Source: Marivibrio halodurans (lineage in GTDB: Bacteria; Pseudomonadota; Alphaproteobacteria; UBA8366; Aestuariispiraceae). From it: a DNA stretch of 64,000 nucleotides. A model generated the notes under the pieces. That model made no database searches. It worked only from the letters and a program-made list of their open reading frames with translations, and had not been told where the DNA came from. Positions 10,611 to 20,058 of this stretch are shown in pieces. The stretch is taken from the NCBI RefSeq assembly GCF_017963645.1, contig NZ_JAGMWN010000001.1, positions 682,001-746,000 of the forward strand. Reading direction: 5' to 3'. The translations under genes were made by a program, and so were the position numbers. Numbering within the stretch: position 1 is the first letter of the stretch; each line of letters begins with the position of its first letter.

Positions 10611-11852
10611 CTATTGCCCAGCCTCCGCCAGCCGCGTGCGCACCTTCACCTCGCCATGCAGCGTGCGGTGGACGGGGCATTTGTCGGCGATCTCCAGCAG
10701 CCTCTCCCGCTGCTCCGCGCTGAGGTCGCCTTCCAGGACGATTTCGCGCTCGATCACGTCGACCATGCCGCCGACGGTCTCGCAGTCGGCGCAATCCTCC
10801 GCATGGGTCTTGGCGTGCTTCAGGCGCACGGTCGCGAAATCGAGCGGCCATTTCTTGCGATCGGCATACATCCGGATCGTCATGGAGGTGCAACTGCCGA
10901 GCGCCGTCAGAAGATAGTCATAGGGGCTGGGGCCGCTGTCGCGGCCGCCCATCGACTTGGGTTCGTCCGCGCCCATGACATGGCGTCCGACGCGCACCCG
11001 GTTGCCGAAGGGCCCTTTGCGGGTCTCGCGCACCTCGACGACGTTATCGGGCAGCGGGGCGGCCTCCCGCTTCTCCATCGGATCGACATCGACATAGCGC
11101 GCGGCCCAGCCGGCCAGCACCTGCGCCACATAGGCCGCATCGCGGTTGTCGGTCAGAAGGTGGTTCGCCTTGTCCAGGCTGACGAAGCTCTTGGGATGCT
11201 TCGCGGCCTTGTAGATGCGCTCCGCGTTTTCGATCCCGACCGTCTGGTCGAGGGGGGAATGCATGACCAGCAGCGCCTTCCTCATATGCGCGATCCGGTC
11301 CGCCAGATCGATCGCCTCCAGCGCCTCGATGAAGTGACGCTGTATCTTGAAGGGCCGCCCGCCGAGATCGACGACGGCCTCCCCCTCCTCGCAGATGACG
11401 TCCTTGTGATCCTCGAAATGATGCGCGACGTGCTCCGGATCGAAGGGCGCGCCGATGGTGGCGATGGCCTGCGTCTCCGTCAGCAGGTCGGCCGCCGCCA
11501 GCACCGCCGCCCCACCCAGCGAATGGCCGATGACGATCGCGGGCCAGCGATAGTCCCGCGCCAGGAAATGCGCCGCCGCCTCGATATCCAGGATATTGGT
11601 GCGGAAATTGGTGTTGGCGAAATCGCCGTCGGAACCGCCAAGGCCGGTGAAATCGAAGCGCAGCGTGGCGATCCCCCGCTCCCCCAACGCGGTCGCGATC
11701 CGGCTGGCCGCGACGGAATCCTTGCCCAGCGTGAAGCCGTGCACGAAGAGAGCATAGGCGCGCGGGCTCTCCCCATCCGGCAGTTCCAGCCGGGCGGCGA
11801 GCTCGAACCCCTGGGAGCCCATGAAGGTGACTTTTTCCGAATGTCGGGCCAT
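10611..11852 (-). CDS. Bifunctional alpha/beta hydrolase - OsmC family protein
   Basis: 413 residues, a fusion. Residues 1-260 are an alpha/beta hydrolase with nucleophile motif GHSLGG (Ser111), the acid in [10 protein letters not shown] and the His in LDKANHLL. Residues 270-413 are an OsmC/Ohr-type domain with peroxidatic Cys in [10 protein letters not shown] and resolving Cys in DKCPVHRTL, which usually reduces organic peroxides. This fused architecture is known in proteobacteria; one idea is that the hydrolase frees an acyl peroxide for the OsmC half. Cytoplasmic, no signal peptide. Confidence 0.9.
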   Translation of the reverse strand: MARHSEKVTFMGSQGFELAARLELPDGESPRAYALFVHGFTLGKDSVAASRIATALGERGIATLRFDFTGLGGSDGDFANTNFRTNILDIEAAAHFLARDYRWPAIVIGHSLGGAAVLAAADLLTETQAIATIGAPFDPEHVAHHFEDHKDVICEEGEAVVDLGGRPFKIQRHFIEALEAIDLADRIAHMRKALLVMHSPLDQTVGIENAERIYKAAKHPKSFVSLDKANHLLTDNRDAAYVAQVLAGWAARYVDVDPMEKREAAPLPDNVVEVRETRKGPFGNRVRVGRHVMGADEPKSMGGRDSGPSPYDYLLTALGSCTSMTIRMYADRKKWPLDFATVRLKHAKTHAEDCADCETVGGMVDVIEREIVLEGDLSAEQRERLLEIADKCPVHRTLHGEVKVRTRLAEAGQ

Positions 11853-11912
11853 GGCCGTCGCGCTTCCTTATCCGTGGCGGGCACGCACCGATGCGCAGAT
11901 CGGGGCGCCCGC

Positions 11913-12713
11913 TCAATCGAACCGATAGCAGTCCATCGCGATGATGCCATGGCGGAAGCTGCGATGCAGCGCCTGTCCCGCCACCCCGTCCGCCTTCGCG
12001 CCGAGCGGCACGAAGAGCGGCAGCAGATGCTCCGGGCTGGGATGGTTATGGCGCCCCTCGGGCGCATCCTCGAAGGCGGCGAGAGCCGCGACATCGTCCG
12101 CCGCGATCCGGTCCGCCAGCCAATCGGCGAAGGTCACCACCCAGTCGGGCGCCGGGGATTCCGGCGGCTGTCCGCGAAAGGCCCGCAGATTGTGCGTCGC
12201 CGCGCCGGTTCCGAGGATCAGCACCCCTTCATCCCGCAGCGGCGCCAATGCCCGGCCGAGCGCCATGTGATGCGCCGGCCCCAGATGGGGCTGCACCGAT
12301 AGCTGCAGCACCGGGATTTCCGCCGTGGGCCACATCAGCAGCAGCGGATTCCATGCGCCGTGATCGAGGCCCCTTTCCGGATCGGCGCCGGCGGGAAGGC
12401 CGGCCGCGCGCAGCAAGTCGACGATCCGCGTCCCCAGATCCGGCGCGCCCGGCGCCGGATAGCGCAGGCGATAGAGCGCCTCGGGAAAACCAAAGAAATC
12501 GTGGATCGTCTCCGGCCGTGGGGTCGTGCCCACCGTCGGCTGGCGCGCCTCCCAATGGGCGGAGACGGCGAGGATCGCGCGTGGCGCCCCGAATTCCGCG
12601 TCGATCGCGGGGCCCAGGCCCTCCAGGAACGCCTTGGCGGGCGCGCCCCGATCGATCGGCAGCGTCGGCGCGCCGTGGCTGATGAAGTAGCTGGGGAGGC
12701 GTGTTTCCGTCAT
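11913..12713 (-). CDS. DODA-type extradiol dioxygenase family protein (YgiD-like)
   Basis: 266 residues from ATG 12713 (MTETRLPSYFISHGAPTL). The LigB-type fold of metal-dependent aromatic ring-opening enzymes shows its histidines in ISHGAPT, VSAHWEARQPTV and GLDHGAWNPLLLMWP, and a late His in HNHPSPEHLLPL. Bacterial YgiD acts on DOPA in vitro; the natural substrate is unknown. The frame reads further upstream, but the conserved N-terminus starts here. It follows recO by 60 nt on the same strand. Confidence 0.87.
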   Translation of the reverse strand: MTETRLPSYFISHGAPTLPIDRGAPAKAFLEGLGPAIDAEFGAPRAILAVSAHWEARQPTVGTTPRPETIHDFFGFPEALYRLRYPAPGAPDLGTRIVDLLRAAGLPAGADPERGLDHGAWNPLLLMWPTAEIPVLQLSVQPHLGPAHHMALGRALAPLRDEGVLILGTGAATHNLRAFRGQPPESPAPDWVVTFADWLADRIAADDVAALAAFEDAPEGRHNHPSPEHLLPLFVPLGAKADGVAGQALHRSFRHGIIAMDCYRFD

Positions 12714-12773
12714 GATCGAAAAGATAGTCGGGCACCCGTCGCCGAACAATCGGCTTGGTGGGCGACGGATTGT

Positions 12774-13553
12774 TTACGAATTGGCCAAAATATCATCGGC
12801 CCCACCCTCCCCCACGCGCCCCGTCCCGGTGGTGGCGGCGGTGTCGAAGCGCCGCTCCAGGCGCGCGCGGGCGTCGGGTAGCGGCTTACCGTGCAGATCC
12901 AGCACATGCCGCGCCAGGAAATAGCCCGTCAGACGAAGCGATTGTCCCAACGCCTCCGCCCCGGCCCTGGCACGCGGGCTCAGCAGGAAGGCGGGCAAGG
13001 GCAGCAGCCGCTCGCGATAGGGTCGGGCGGCTTCGGTCGAGACGGCACGTCCTGTCCGGGGAGAGACATAGGTCAAATCCTCCGTCACCCCGGTCGCCGC
13101 GCAGGCCGAGAGGTCCAGACCGAAGCCGAGTTCCGCCAGCAACCCGACCTCCCACCGCGCGTAGGTCTCCGCCCAGCTCTCCGCCTCCAGCGCGACCAGA
13201 AGCGCCGCCAGATCGTCGAAGATCTCGGGATGCGGCTCTCGTTCCGGCAAGCCGGTATCGATCAGGGACAGCGCGGAGGAAAGCGCCGCCAGCCGACCCG
13301 AATCCATCATCAGCGCGGCCGCGTGGCTCGCCACCGGCTCCAACGACATCGCGCCCAGGTGCTCCTCCAGCCGCGCGCGCCAGGTCGCCTCGACCCGGTT
13401 GCCGGGTTGCAGCATGCCCTTCATCCGCCGGGATTGGCCGCCGCGCACCAGGCCCGCATGCCGCCCCCGCGCGCGCGTCAGCAGCGAGACGACCGCGCCG
13501 TTCTCGCCATGCCGCCGAACGCTCAGGATGATACCATCGTCGCGCCATTCCAT
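12774..13553 (-). CDS. recO: DNA repair protein RecO
   Basis: 259 residues from ATG 13553 (MEWRDDGIILSVRRHGENGAV), a typical RecO opening. RecO loads RecA with RecR in gap repair. The N-terminal OB fold contains LVRGGQSRRMKGMLQPGN; the helical C-terminal part follows (ALEAESWAETYARWEVGLLAEL), with the family feature GFGLDLSACAATG near residue 140. The frame is open 30 codons further upstream, but that part is not family-like. A Gly/Ala-rich tail ends the protein. Confidence 0.93.
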   Translation of the reverse strand: MEWRDDGIILSVRRHGENGAVVSLLTRARGRHAGLVRGGQSRRMKGMLQPGNRVEATWRARLEEHLGAMSLEPVASHAAALMMDSGRLAALSSALSLIDTGLPEREPHPEIFDDLAALLVALEAESWAETYARWEVGLLAELGFGLDLSACAATGVTEDLTYVSPRTGRAVSTEAARPYRERLLPLPAFLLSPRARAGAEALGQSLRLTGYFLARHVLDLHGKPLPDARARLERRFDTAATTGTGRVGEGGADDILANS

Positions 13554-13639
13554 GGGGGCGAGGGTACGCCCGCCCCGCGCCTTCGACAATCGCGCGCGCC
13601 CATGGGAAACCGGAGCGGGAAGCCGCGTGGGCACGGAAT

Positions 13640-14923
13640 TCACCCCTCTCCGGAAAACGCCTTCTCGATCACGGCACCCGCATCCGCGTTGGGCTCGTCC
13701 GCGCGCCGGTTCCAGGTGGTGGCAAGATTGCGGCTCTTCATGACCCGCTTATAGATCTCGTCGTCCAGTGTATCGTCCATCCAGGAATGGAATTCCCGCA
13801 CCGTGCGCGCACGCAACTGCATGGGATTGCGGTCGCGTCGGTATTGGACGGATGGGTCCTCCTCCAATTCCCTAGGCGGGGCCGGCATTTGGCGCAGGAT
13901 ATAGGCGATGACCGCGTTGCGCGCCGGAATATCGTCCTCGTCCACCGTCAACCAGCGCGTCGCATGGCTGGCCCAGCCGTCGAGGGCGAAGGATATCTTG
14001 ATCCGTTCTTCCCGGATCAGGTTGAGGAGCCCATCATAGCGCTTATCGTCGAGGTAATAGCTTTCATCCAGCATCGCCTTCTTGATATGGCGGGCCCGGC
14101 TCAAGGCATATTCAACGAAGGTTTGAAGATTGTAGGTGATGATCTCGCCCGCGTCGCGGAACTCCTGCGTGCTTTCGCCGCAATAATCGGCGATGCCTTC
14201 GTCAAGCGCCTCCAGCAATTGCAATTGTCGGCTGAGATAACCGACCGACCGGCTGCTGTCCTCCACGACGATGGAACAAATGGGCGCGGCGAATTCGCTG
14301 AGGCCGTCCAGGCGGCTCTGCAACTTCTCGCGGCTGATGCGCGCGCCCTTCACCACCGTGCCGACGATAATGCGCACGAGGCGAAGCATGTCGTCCGGCG
14401 ATTGCTCGTTGAGCGAAAGCAGGATACGGCGATCGACGGAGGCGAGTTCCCGGCTGCCCATCATCTTGCCGTACCGCCGCCCGAACATGGCGAGGACTTC
14501 CAGGAAACTGGACTGCACGTCCTGCGCGGCGATCCGCATTTCCTGCGCGGCCTGACGCTTGTCGGTCGCGTCGCCCGCCTCCGCATCGACGGCGAGACGC
14601 AATTCCCGCATCATGATCGGGTCGAGATGTCCCTGATACTTCGCGCGCCCCTCCATGACCCTTTGATGGAGAAGGCGGTCCCGACCGATCAGGTCGGTCC
14701 ATCTAGTGAGATCGGCGAACATCATGACGAGATCGTTCGACCGCCCCATGTCGGAACCGGCCCAATTCGGAATCAGCGCTTCGTAATCATCCAGGTCGGT
14801 GCGCCTGGGCATGCGGCATCTGGCCAGTTCGACCATCCGGCCGTGAAAGCCGACATAAACCCCCCGGTCGCGAAAACTCTTATATTGGACGGCCATCCAC
14901 CCTCGGCCCCCATGCCACCACAT
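13640..14923 (-). CDS. Unrecognised 427-residue soluble protein
   Basis: I do not recognise this protein. It has no signal peptide and no membrane segment, is mostly helical and charged, and has near residue 165 a hydrophobic MLRLVRIIVGTVVKGARI stretch too short to call a membrane helix. Several Trp residues lie in the C-terminal third (FALDGWASHATRWLTVDE, FHSWMDDTLDDE). Two starts are possible: ATG 14923 (after GGGGAG) and ATG 14896 (after GAGGG); both ribosome sites are close to the codon. It ends 86 nt before recO on the same strand. Codon use matches the neighbours, so it looks like a native gene. Confidence 0.7.
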   Translation of the reverse strand: MWWHGGRGWMAVQYKSFRDRGVYVGFHGRMVELARCRMPRRTDLDDYEALIPNWAGSDMGRSNDLVMMFADLTRWTDLIGRDRLLHQRVMEGRAKYQGHLDPIMMRELRLAVDAEAGDATDKRQAAQEMRIAAQDVQSSFLEVLAMFGRRYGKMMGSRELASVDRRILLSLNEQSPDDMLRLVRIIVGTVVKGARISREKLQSRLDGLSEFAAPICSIVVEDSSRSVGYLSRQLQLLEALDEGIADYCGESTQEFRDAGEIITYNLQTFVEYALSRARHIKKAMLDESYYLDDKRYDGLLNLIREERIKISFALDGWASHATRWLTVDEDDIPARNAVIAYILRQMPAPPRELEEDPSVQYRRDRNPMQLRARTVREFHSWMDDTLDDEIYKRVMKSRNLATTWNRRADEPNADAGAVIEKAFSGEG

Positions 14924-15031
14924 ACATCTCCCCGGCCGATCCGCCGTACCCTATTACATGCCGGAAGACAGGCCCCGTCAAAGGCTTCACGGATCGAGCG
15001 CCCCCAGACCGTCCCTCCAAGCCCCCTGGGG

Positions 15032-15093
15032 CATCTCCCACTGGTCATCCCACTGGTCATCCCACTGGCCACCCCACTGAACCACCCCATTGG
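15032..15093. repeat. Tandem 12-bp minisatellite
   Basis: Units of the type CATCCCACTGGT are repeated four to five times with drift (first unit 14 bp, later units end in GGC or GAA). It lies between the 5' end of the unrecognised 427-aa gene and benE, in non-coding DNA. There are no spacers, so it is not a CRISPR array. Confidence 0.7.
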
Positions 15094-15174
15094 GCGCGCC
15101 GGCCGTGCGTCCCCACGCGAAGCGTGCTAAGCCGCCGGTCGTCCGCGTTCCCGCCCGGTTCGGAGTATCGTCCC

Positions 15175-16347
15175 ATGCGACCATCCCTCGTCAGTTCGGC
15201 GCTTGTCGCCGCGCTCGTCGGTTTCGGCGGCAGCGGTGCCGTCGTCCTTTCCGCGATCCAGGCGGTCGGCGCGACGCCGGTGGAAAGCGCGTCCTGGCTG
15301 ACCGCGCTGTGCCTGTCCATGGCGGGGACCAGTTTCTGGCTTTCCTGGCGTCACCGCATGCCGATCCTGGCGGCCTGGTCGACGCCGGGGGCGGCGCTGC
15401 TGGGCGCGACGGCGGTCGGCGGTGCGACCGGCCCCTATGATATCCAGACCGCGGTCGGCGCCTTCCTCGCCGCCGGCGCGCTGATCTTAGCCAGCGGCCT
15501 TCTGCGCCCGTTGTCGGACGCCATAGCGCGAATTCCCGGCGCGGTGGCGGCCGCCATGCTGGCGGGCGTCCTGATCGCCTTCCCGATCGCGATGTTCGAT
15601 GCGGCGACGGCGGATCCGCTGCTGATCCTGCCGTTGATCGGGCTCTATCTGGTCGCGCGGCTAATCAGCACCGCCTGGGCCGTCATCCTGGTGATCGGCG
15701 CGGCGGTCGCCTGGGCAATGGCACTCGACCGGGTGGCGGCGATCGACGGGACGCTGGCCGTCGCGGACCTGACGCTCATCACACCGACCTTCACGGTCGA
15801 ATCTCTGATCGGGCTGGCCCTGCCGCTTTTCCTGGTCTCCATGGCCTCTCAGAATCTGCCGGGCTTCGCCGTTCTGCGCGCGGCGGGGTACGAACCGCCG
15901 GCGCGTTCCGCCCTGACGGTCACCGGCATCGCCTCGATCGTGACCGCGCCCTTCGGCGCCCACACGACGACCATGGCGGCGATCACGGCGGCGCTCTGTA
16001 CCGGCCCCGACACCCACCCCGACCCGGCGCAGCGATGGAAGAGCGGCCTGTTCTACGCCTTCTTCTATCTCGTTCTCGCCGCGGTGGGGGTCAGTCTGGT
16101 TTCCGCCTTCTCCGCCCTGCCCGCCTCGATCGTCACGACGGTCGCGGGGCTGGCACTGCTGACGCCGCTGATGGGCGCGCTCAAGGCCGCGATGGCGCCG
16201 GAGGAAACCCGCTTCGCCGCGACCGCGACGCTCGCCGCCACGGCCTCGGGGCTGACGCTTCTCGGCGTGGGGTCGGCTTTCTGGGGGCTGGCGCTCGGTC
16301 TTCTCGTCCTGGGGCTGGAGGCCTTGGCCCGGCGCCTGAAAGGATAA
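15175..16347 (+). CDS. benE: BenE family benzoate/H+ symporter
   Basis: 390 residues, strongly hydrophobic, with about 11-12 membrane segments. The family signatures are VSMASQNLPGFAVLRAAGY near residue 225, APFGAHTTTMAAITAALC near 260 and PDTHPDPAQRW after it. BenE proteins import benzoate or related acids with protons in the inner membrane. ATG 15175 was chosen because the first membrane helix (LVSSALVAALVGFGGSGAVV) starts a few residues later. It stands alone here; no benzoate catabolic genes are nearby, so substrate identity is uncertain. Convergent with the bisC-type gene, 12 nt apart. Confidence 0.9.
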   Translation: MRPSLVSSALVAALVGFGGSGAVVLSAIQAVGATPVESASWLTALCLSMAGTSFWLSWRHRMPILAAWSTPGAALLGATAVGGATGPYDIQTAVGAFLAAGALILASGLLRPLSDAIARIPGAVAAAMLAGVLIAFPIAMFDAATADPLLILPLIGLYLVARLISTAWAVILVIGAAVAWAMALDRVAAIDGTLAVADLTLITPTFTVESLIGLALPLFLVSMASQNLPGFAVLRAAGYEPPARSALTVTGIASIVTAPFGAHTTTMAAITAALCTGPDTHPDPAQRWKSGLFYAFFYLVLAAVGVSLVSAFSALPASIVTTVAGLALLTPLMGALKAAMAPEETRFAATATLAATASGLTLLGVGSAFWGLALGLLVLGLEALARRLKG

Positions 16348-16359
16348 CGGCGCCGCCCC

Positions 16360-18714
16360 TTAAAGCGGCGGCGCGAAGGCGCGTACCGGCGGGGCCTCGT
16401 CCTCCTCCACCCGCTCGACCTCCACCAGGGCGGAATGCGCCGACGGCCCCTGCGCCAGGCGCGAGGTACCGATATCCGCCGTCAGCACGTTCGGATTGCC
16501 GTGCGCGTCGAGGCTGCCCTCGCGCTCCGGCTCGACCGGGTCGTACCAGGCGCCGGTGGCGAGCTCGACCACCCCCGGCATCACCCCTTCGTCGATCATG
16601 GCGCCCGCCAGACAGGCGCCGCGATCGTTGAAGAGGCGCACGATATCGCCCGCCGCGATACCCCGCGCGGCCGCGTCCGCCGGGTTGAGGCGACAGGGCT
16701 CCCGCCCCTTGATCTTGGCGTCCGTGCTGGCCTTGCCGTGATCGAGCTGGCTGTGCAAGCGCTTGCGCGGCTGGTTGGAGATCAGATGCAACGGATAGCG
16801 CGCCGCCAATTCCGTGGCCCCCAACCATTCGCGAGGCGGAATCCAGACCGGATGCCCCGGACAGTCGTCATAGTCGAAGCCGGCGATCCGTTCGGAGAAT
16901 ATCTCGATCCGGCCCGACGGTGTCTTCAACGGGTGGGCCTCCGGATCGGCGCGGAAATCGGCCGCGAAGACACGTTCGACGGGACCGCCCGGCAGTTCCA
17001 GCACCTCGCGCTCCCAGAAGCTGTCGAATTCCGGAATCTCAAATCCCGCCTTGCCGCCCCGCTGACGCGAGATATCCCAGAGATGACGCAGCCATGCCAT
17101 CTCGTCCCGCCCCTCGGTGAACGCCTCCGCGATACCGAGGCGCCCGGCGATGCCGGTGAAGATCGCATAGTCGTCGCGCGCCTCACCCACCGGGTCGACC
17201 GCGCGCTTCATCGCCACCGCATGGCCGGCGAGCGAGGTCGCCATGTAGTCGTTACGCTCCATCGCCGTGGTGGCGGGCAGGACGAGGTCCGCGTGCCGGG
17301 CCAGAGAATTCCAGAATATCTCGTTGACGATGACCGTCTCCGGCCGCGCCCAGGCCCGGCGCAGCCGGTTCAGATCCTGGTGATGATGGAACGGGTTGCC
17401 GCCCGCCCAATGAACAAGGCGGATATCGGGATAGCGATGGCTTTGCCCGTCGTAATCGAACGACCCGCCGGGATCGAGCAACATGTCCGCGATACGCGCG
17501 ACCGGGATGAAGCGCTTCACCGGATTGCGGCCCTGCGGCAGCGCGCCCCAACCCGATTGCGGCGACGGATCGCCGACCCCGTGCAACGCGCTCAACCCCA
17601 CGGTCAGCCCGCCGCCCGGCGTGCCGATTTGCCCCAGCATGGCGGCCAGGACAACCGCCATCCAATAGGGTTGCTCGCCATGTTCCGCGCGCTGCAGGGA
17701 CCAGCTTACATTGATGATTGTGCGGTGCGAGGCCATGCGGCGGGCAAGATCGCGGATGGCATCCGCCGCCATGCCGCAGAGCGGGGCCGCCCATTCGGGC
17801 GATTTCGCGATACCGTCGCCTTCCCCCATCAGATAGGGGCGGAAACGGTCGTAACCGACGCAGTAACGGTCGAGGAAGGCATGATCCGCCAGCCCCTCCG
17901 CCTCCAGCACATGGGCGAGCGCCAGCATCAGCGCGGTATCGCTGTTCGGGCGAATGGCAGCCCATTCCGGATCGACGAAATCGGGCGTATCGTCGCGGAA
18001 GGGCGCGATCGAGACGAAGCGCATGCCGTTTTCGGCGCACCGCTCCATCCACTCGTGCGTCGTATGCTTGGCGAGGCCGCCCGCGTTGTTCTGCGCGTTC
18101 TTGAGCGGCAGGCCGCCGAAGGCCACCATCAGTTCGGCGTTCTCGGCGATCGAGGGCCAACTCGTGCTGTCGGCGGTAAGCGCGCGCAGGCTGGCGATCA
18201 CATGCGGCAGGATCACCTCCGCCGCCGCATAGGAATAGGCATTGACCGATTTCACATAGCCGCCCGCCAGCCCATAGAAACGGTGAATCTGGCTCTGCGC
18301 ATGGTGGAAGCGACCGGCGCTGGCCCAGCCGTAGGAACCGGCATAGATCGCCTCGTTCCCATGGGCCTCGCGAATACGCGAAATTTCGGCGGCGGCCAGT
18401 TCGAAAGCCTCCTCCCAATCGATCGGCACATAGCGGTCGGCGCCGCGCCGCGCGCCTTGGCGTTGCGCGGGATCGGCGCCGGCGCGCACGGCCTCCAGCC
18501 AGCCGGCGCGCGCATGCGGGCGCTGAATGCGCTGCGGACCGTCGATCGTGCCCGCCATGGATTCGACCATGGCCGCGGGGTCCGTATCCCCTTCATAGGG
18601 ATCGACATGGACGACGCGACCATCGCGGACGATTACACGCATCGTGCCCCAATGATGGGCGGTGCTCGTTCCGCGCGCCGTCCTGCCGGTCGTTGTATCG
18701 TCCATGGAAGCCAT
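16360..18714 (-). CDS. bisC: Molybdopterin oxidoreductase, BisC/DMSO reductase family
   Basis: 784 residues. It belongs to the single-subunit Mo-bis-MGD family (BisC/TorA/DorA). The Mo-ligand serine is Ser132 in SYGWASAGRFHHAQ; cofactor-binding stretches LVHWAGGNPFHHHQD and HLISNQPRKRLHSQLDHGK are also typical. No twin-arginine signal and no N-terminal Cys cluster are present, which fits the cytoplasmic BisC type that reduces biotin sulfoxide or methionine sulfoxide, not the periplasmic TorA/DorA type. The start is ATG 18714, with GAAGG 8 nt upstream; ATG 18705 is a second option. Divergent from the LpxR gene. Confidence 0.88.
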   Translation of the reverse strand: MASMDDTTTGRTARGTSTAHHWGTMRVIVRDGRVVHVDPYEGDTDPAAMVESMAGTIDGPQRIQRPHARAGWLEAVRAGADPAQRQGARRGADRYVPIDWEEAFELAAAEISRIREAHGNEAIYAGSYGWASAGRFHHAQSQIHRFYGLAGGYVKSVNAYSYAAAEVILPHVIASLRALTADSTSWPSIAENAELMVAFGGLPLKNAQNNAGGLAKHTTHEWMERCAENGMRFVSIAPFRDDTPDFVDPEWAAIRPNSDTALMLALAHVLEAEGLADHAFLDRYCVGYDRFRPYLMGEGDGIAKSPEWAAPLCGMAADAIRDLARRMASHRTIINVSWSLQRAEHGEQPYWMAVVLAAMLGQIGTPGGGLTVGLSALHGVGDPSPQSGWGALPQGRNPVKRFIPVARIADMLLDPGGSFDYDGQSHRYPDIRLVHWAGGNPFHHHQDLNRLRRAWARPETVIVNEIFWNSLARHADLVLPATTAMERNDYMATSLAGHAVAMKRAVDPVGEARDDYAIFTGIAGRLGIAEAFTEGRDEMAWLRHLWDISRQRGGKAGFEIPEFDSFWEREVLELPGGPVERVFAADFRADPEAHPLKTPSGRIEIFSERIAGFDYDDCPGHPVWIPPREWLGATELAARYPLHLISNQPRKRLHSQLDHGKASTDAKIKGREPCRLNPADAAARGIAAGDIVRLFNDRGACLAGAMIDEGVMPGVVELATGAWYDPVEPEREGSLDAHGNPNVLTADIGTSRLAQGPSAHSALVEVERVEEDEAPPVRAFAPPL

Positions 18715-18779
18715 AACTGACGCCTTCGTCTTGCCGTAACCTTCTAAACGCCACAATATCGCCCAGTATCGGTGACACA

Positions 18780-18795
18780 AGCCGAGGGCTCGGCT
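18780..18795. promoter_or_regulatory. 16-bp palindrome between divergent bisC-type and lpxR-type genes
   Basis: Arms AGCCGAG and CTCGGCT are perfect complements around a GG centre, 34 nt before the lpxR-type start and 65 nt before the bisC-type start. The position fits an operator or a short hairpin; no matching regulator is identified. Confidence 0.35.
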
Positions 18796-18829
18796 ACAAC
18801 AATCAACGATAAGAAGAGGTCCGTGGCCC

Positions 18830-19915
18830 ATGATCGGTTTCCACCCGCAGCCCCGAACGTTCCGCGCCCTCGGCACGCATGCCGCCCTGTCGATGGGCAT
18901 CGCGATGATTACCGGCCTCGCGATGGCGGCATCGGCGGGCGCGCAGCAGATCGGCCCCCTCGCGGACGCCTCCGCGCCGGCACGCGACGATCGCGGCGGT
19001 ACATTGACGCTGGAATTCGAGAACGACTTCTTCTCGACCACCGACCGGCATTTCACGCACGGCACGAAGCTCAGTTACGTCACCGCCGAACGCTCCCCGA
19101 TCGAGAACGACGTGATCGCGCGGGCGGCGCGCTACGTCCCCTTCTTCCCGGACGGCGCGCGGGCGCGGGCGAGCTATTCGCTCGGCCAGAACATGTATAC
19201 GCCCGAGGATATCAGCCAGACCGCTCTCATTCCGGACGACCGGCCCTATGCCGGTTGGCTCTATGCCGGATTCGGCCTGGTGGCCGAGGATCCGGACCGC
19301 GAGCGTATCGACAATCTGGAGATCGACATCGGCGTCGTCGGCCCCTGGAGCCAGGCCGACACCACGCAACGCAAATGGCATCGCTGGTTCGATTTCGACG
19401 AACCCCGCGGGTGGCGCAACCAGATCGACAACGAACCCGGTGTGATGGTGCTGTTCGAGCGCACCCAGCGCGGCGCGCGCGCCGACCTGCCCTTCGGCCT
19501 GGAAACCGAATTCCTGCCGAGCTTCGGCTTCGCGCTCGGCAATGTGATGACCTATGCCTCGGTCGGCGGCACGGTGCGGATCGGCGGCGATCTCAGCGTC
19601 GATTACGGCCCCCCTCGCATCCGGCCGAGCCTGCCGACCGGCGGCTTCCTACGCCGGGAGGACGGCTTCAATTGGTACCTTTTCGCCGCGATCGGCGGGC
19701 GGGCCGTGGCGCACAATATCTTCCTCGACGGAAACACGTTCTCCGACAGCCATAGCGTCGACAAGAAATACTTCGTCGGCGATTTCCAGGCCGGGCTCGC
19801 GCTGCAATATGACGGATGGCGCCTCGCCTACACCCATATCCTGCGGACCGAAGAGTTCCATGGACAGGACACCCCCGACCGTTTCGGAGCACTTAGCCTA
19901 TCCTACCAATTTTAG
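18830..19915 (+). CDS. lpxR: Outer-membrane lipid A 3'-O-deacylase family protein (LpxR/DUF2219)
   Basis: 361 residues with an N-terminal signal peptide ending near AASAGAQQ. LpxR proteins are 12-stranded outer-membrane barrels that remove the 3' acyloxyacyl group from lipid A. Family motifs: LEFENDFFSTTDRHFTHG near residue 60, GQNMYTPEDIS near 122, DDRPYAGWLYAGFG near 137 and the WSQADTTQRKWHRWF segment carrying the catalytic-type His. The protein ends in an aromatic residue (LSLSYQF), as outer-membrane barrels do. Divergent from the bisC-type gene. Confidence 0.88.
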   Translation: MIGFHPQPRTFRALGTHAALSMGIAMITGLAMAASAGAQQIGPLADASAPARDDRGGTLTLEFENDFFSTTDRHFTHGTKLSYVTAERSPIENDVIARAARYVPFFPDGARARASYSLGQNMYTPEDISQTALIPDDRPYAGWLYAGFGLVAEDPDRERIDNLEIDIGVVGPWSQADTTQRKWHRWFDFDEPRGWRNQIDNEPGVMVLFERTQRGARADLPFGLETEFLPSFGFALGNVMTYASVGGTVRIGGDLSVDYGPPRIRPSLPTGGFLRREDGFNWYLFAAIGGRAVAHNIFLDGNTFSDSHSVDKKYFVGDFQAGLALQYDGWRLAYTHILRTEEFHGQDTPDRFGALSLSYQF

Positions 19916-19960
19916 AGTAGACGCGTGTTTGTTTGAAATAATCCACGTATTCACCACAGG

Positions 19961-19989
19961 TTAATTTCGCATTAACTTTTAGCTATCAT
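19961..19989 (+). promoter_or_regulatory. CtrA-type promoter (TTAA-N7-TTAA) upstream of the PAS_5 gene
   Basis: TTAA at 19961-19964 and TTAA at 19972-19975 are separated by exactly 7 nt, the full CtrA consensus. The box overlaps a -35-like TTAATT (19961-19966) which is 17 nt from a -10-like TATCAT (19984-19989), the arrangement of CtrA-activated promoters. The predicted start is near 19996 and the PAS_5 ATG lies about 60 nt further on. Confidence 0.65.
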
Positions 19990-20006
19990 GATTCGAATCC
20001 TGATTC
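19990..20006. promoter_or_regulatory. Cluster of three GANTC (CcrM) methylation sites
   Basis: GATTC at 19990-19994, GAATC at 19995-19999 and GATTC at 20002-20006 fall within 17 bp, directly after the -10-like element of the CtrA-type promoter. GANTC is the CcrM site, and the methylated form is read by GcrA in alphaproteobacteria. Three sites this close are unexpected by chance. Confidence 0.6.
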
Positions 20007-20058
20007 GTCTCCCCTACCCTTAACGGAGGGGACGACCAACAACCGACGAGCGTTCGAT

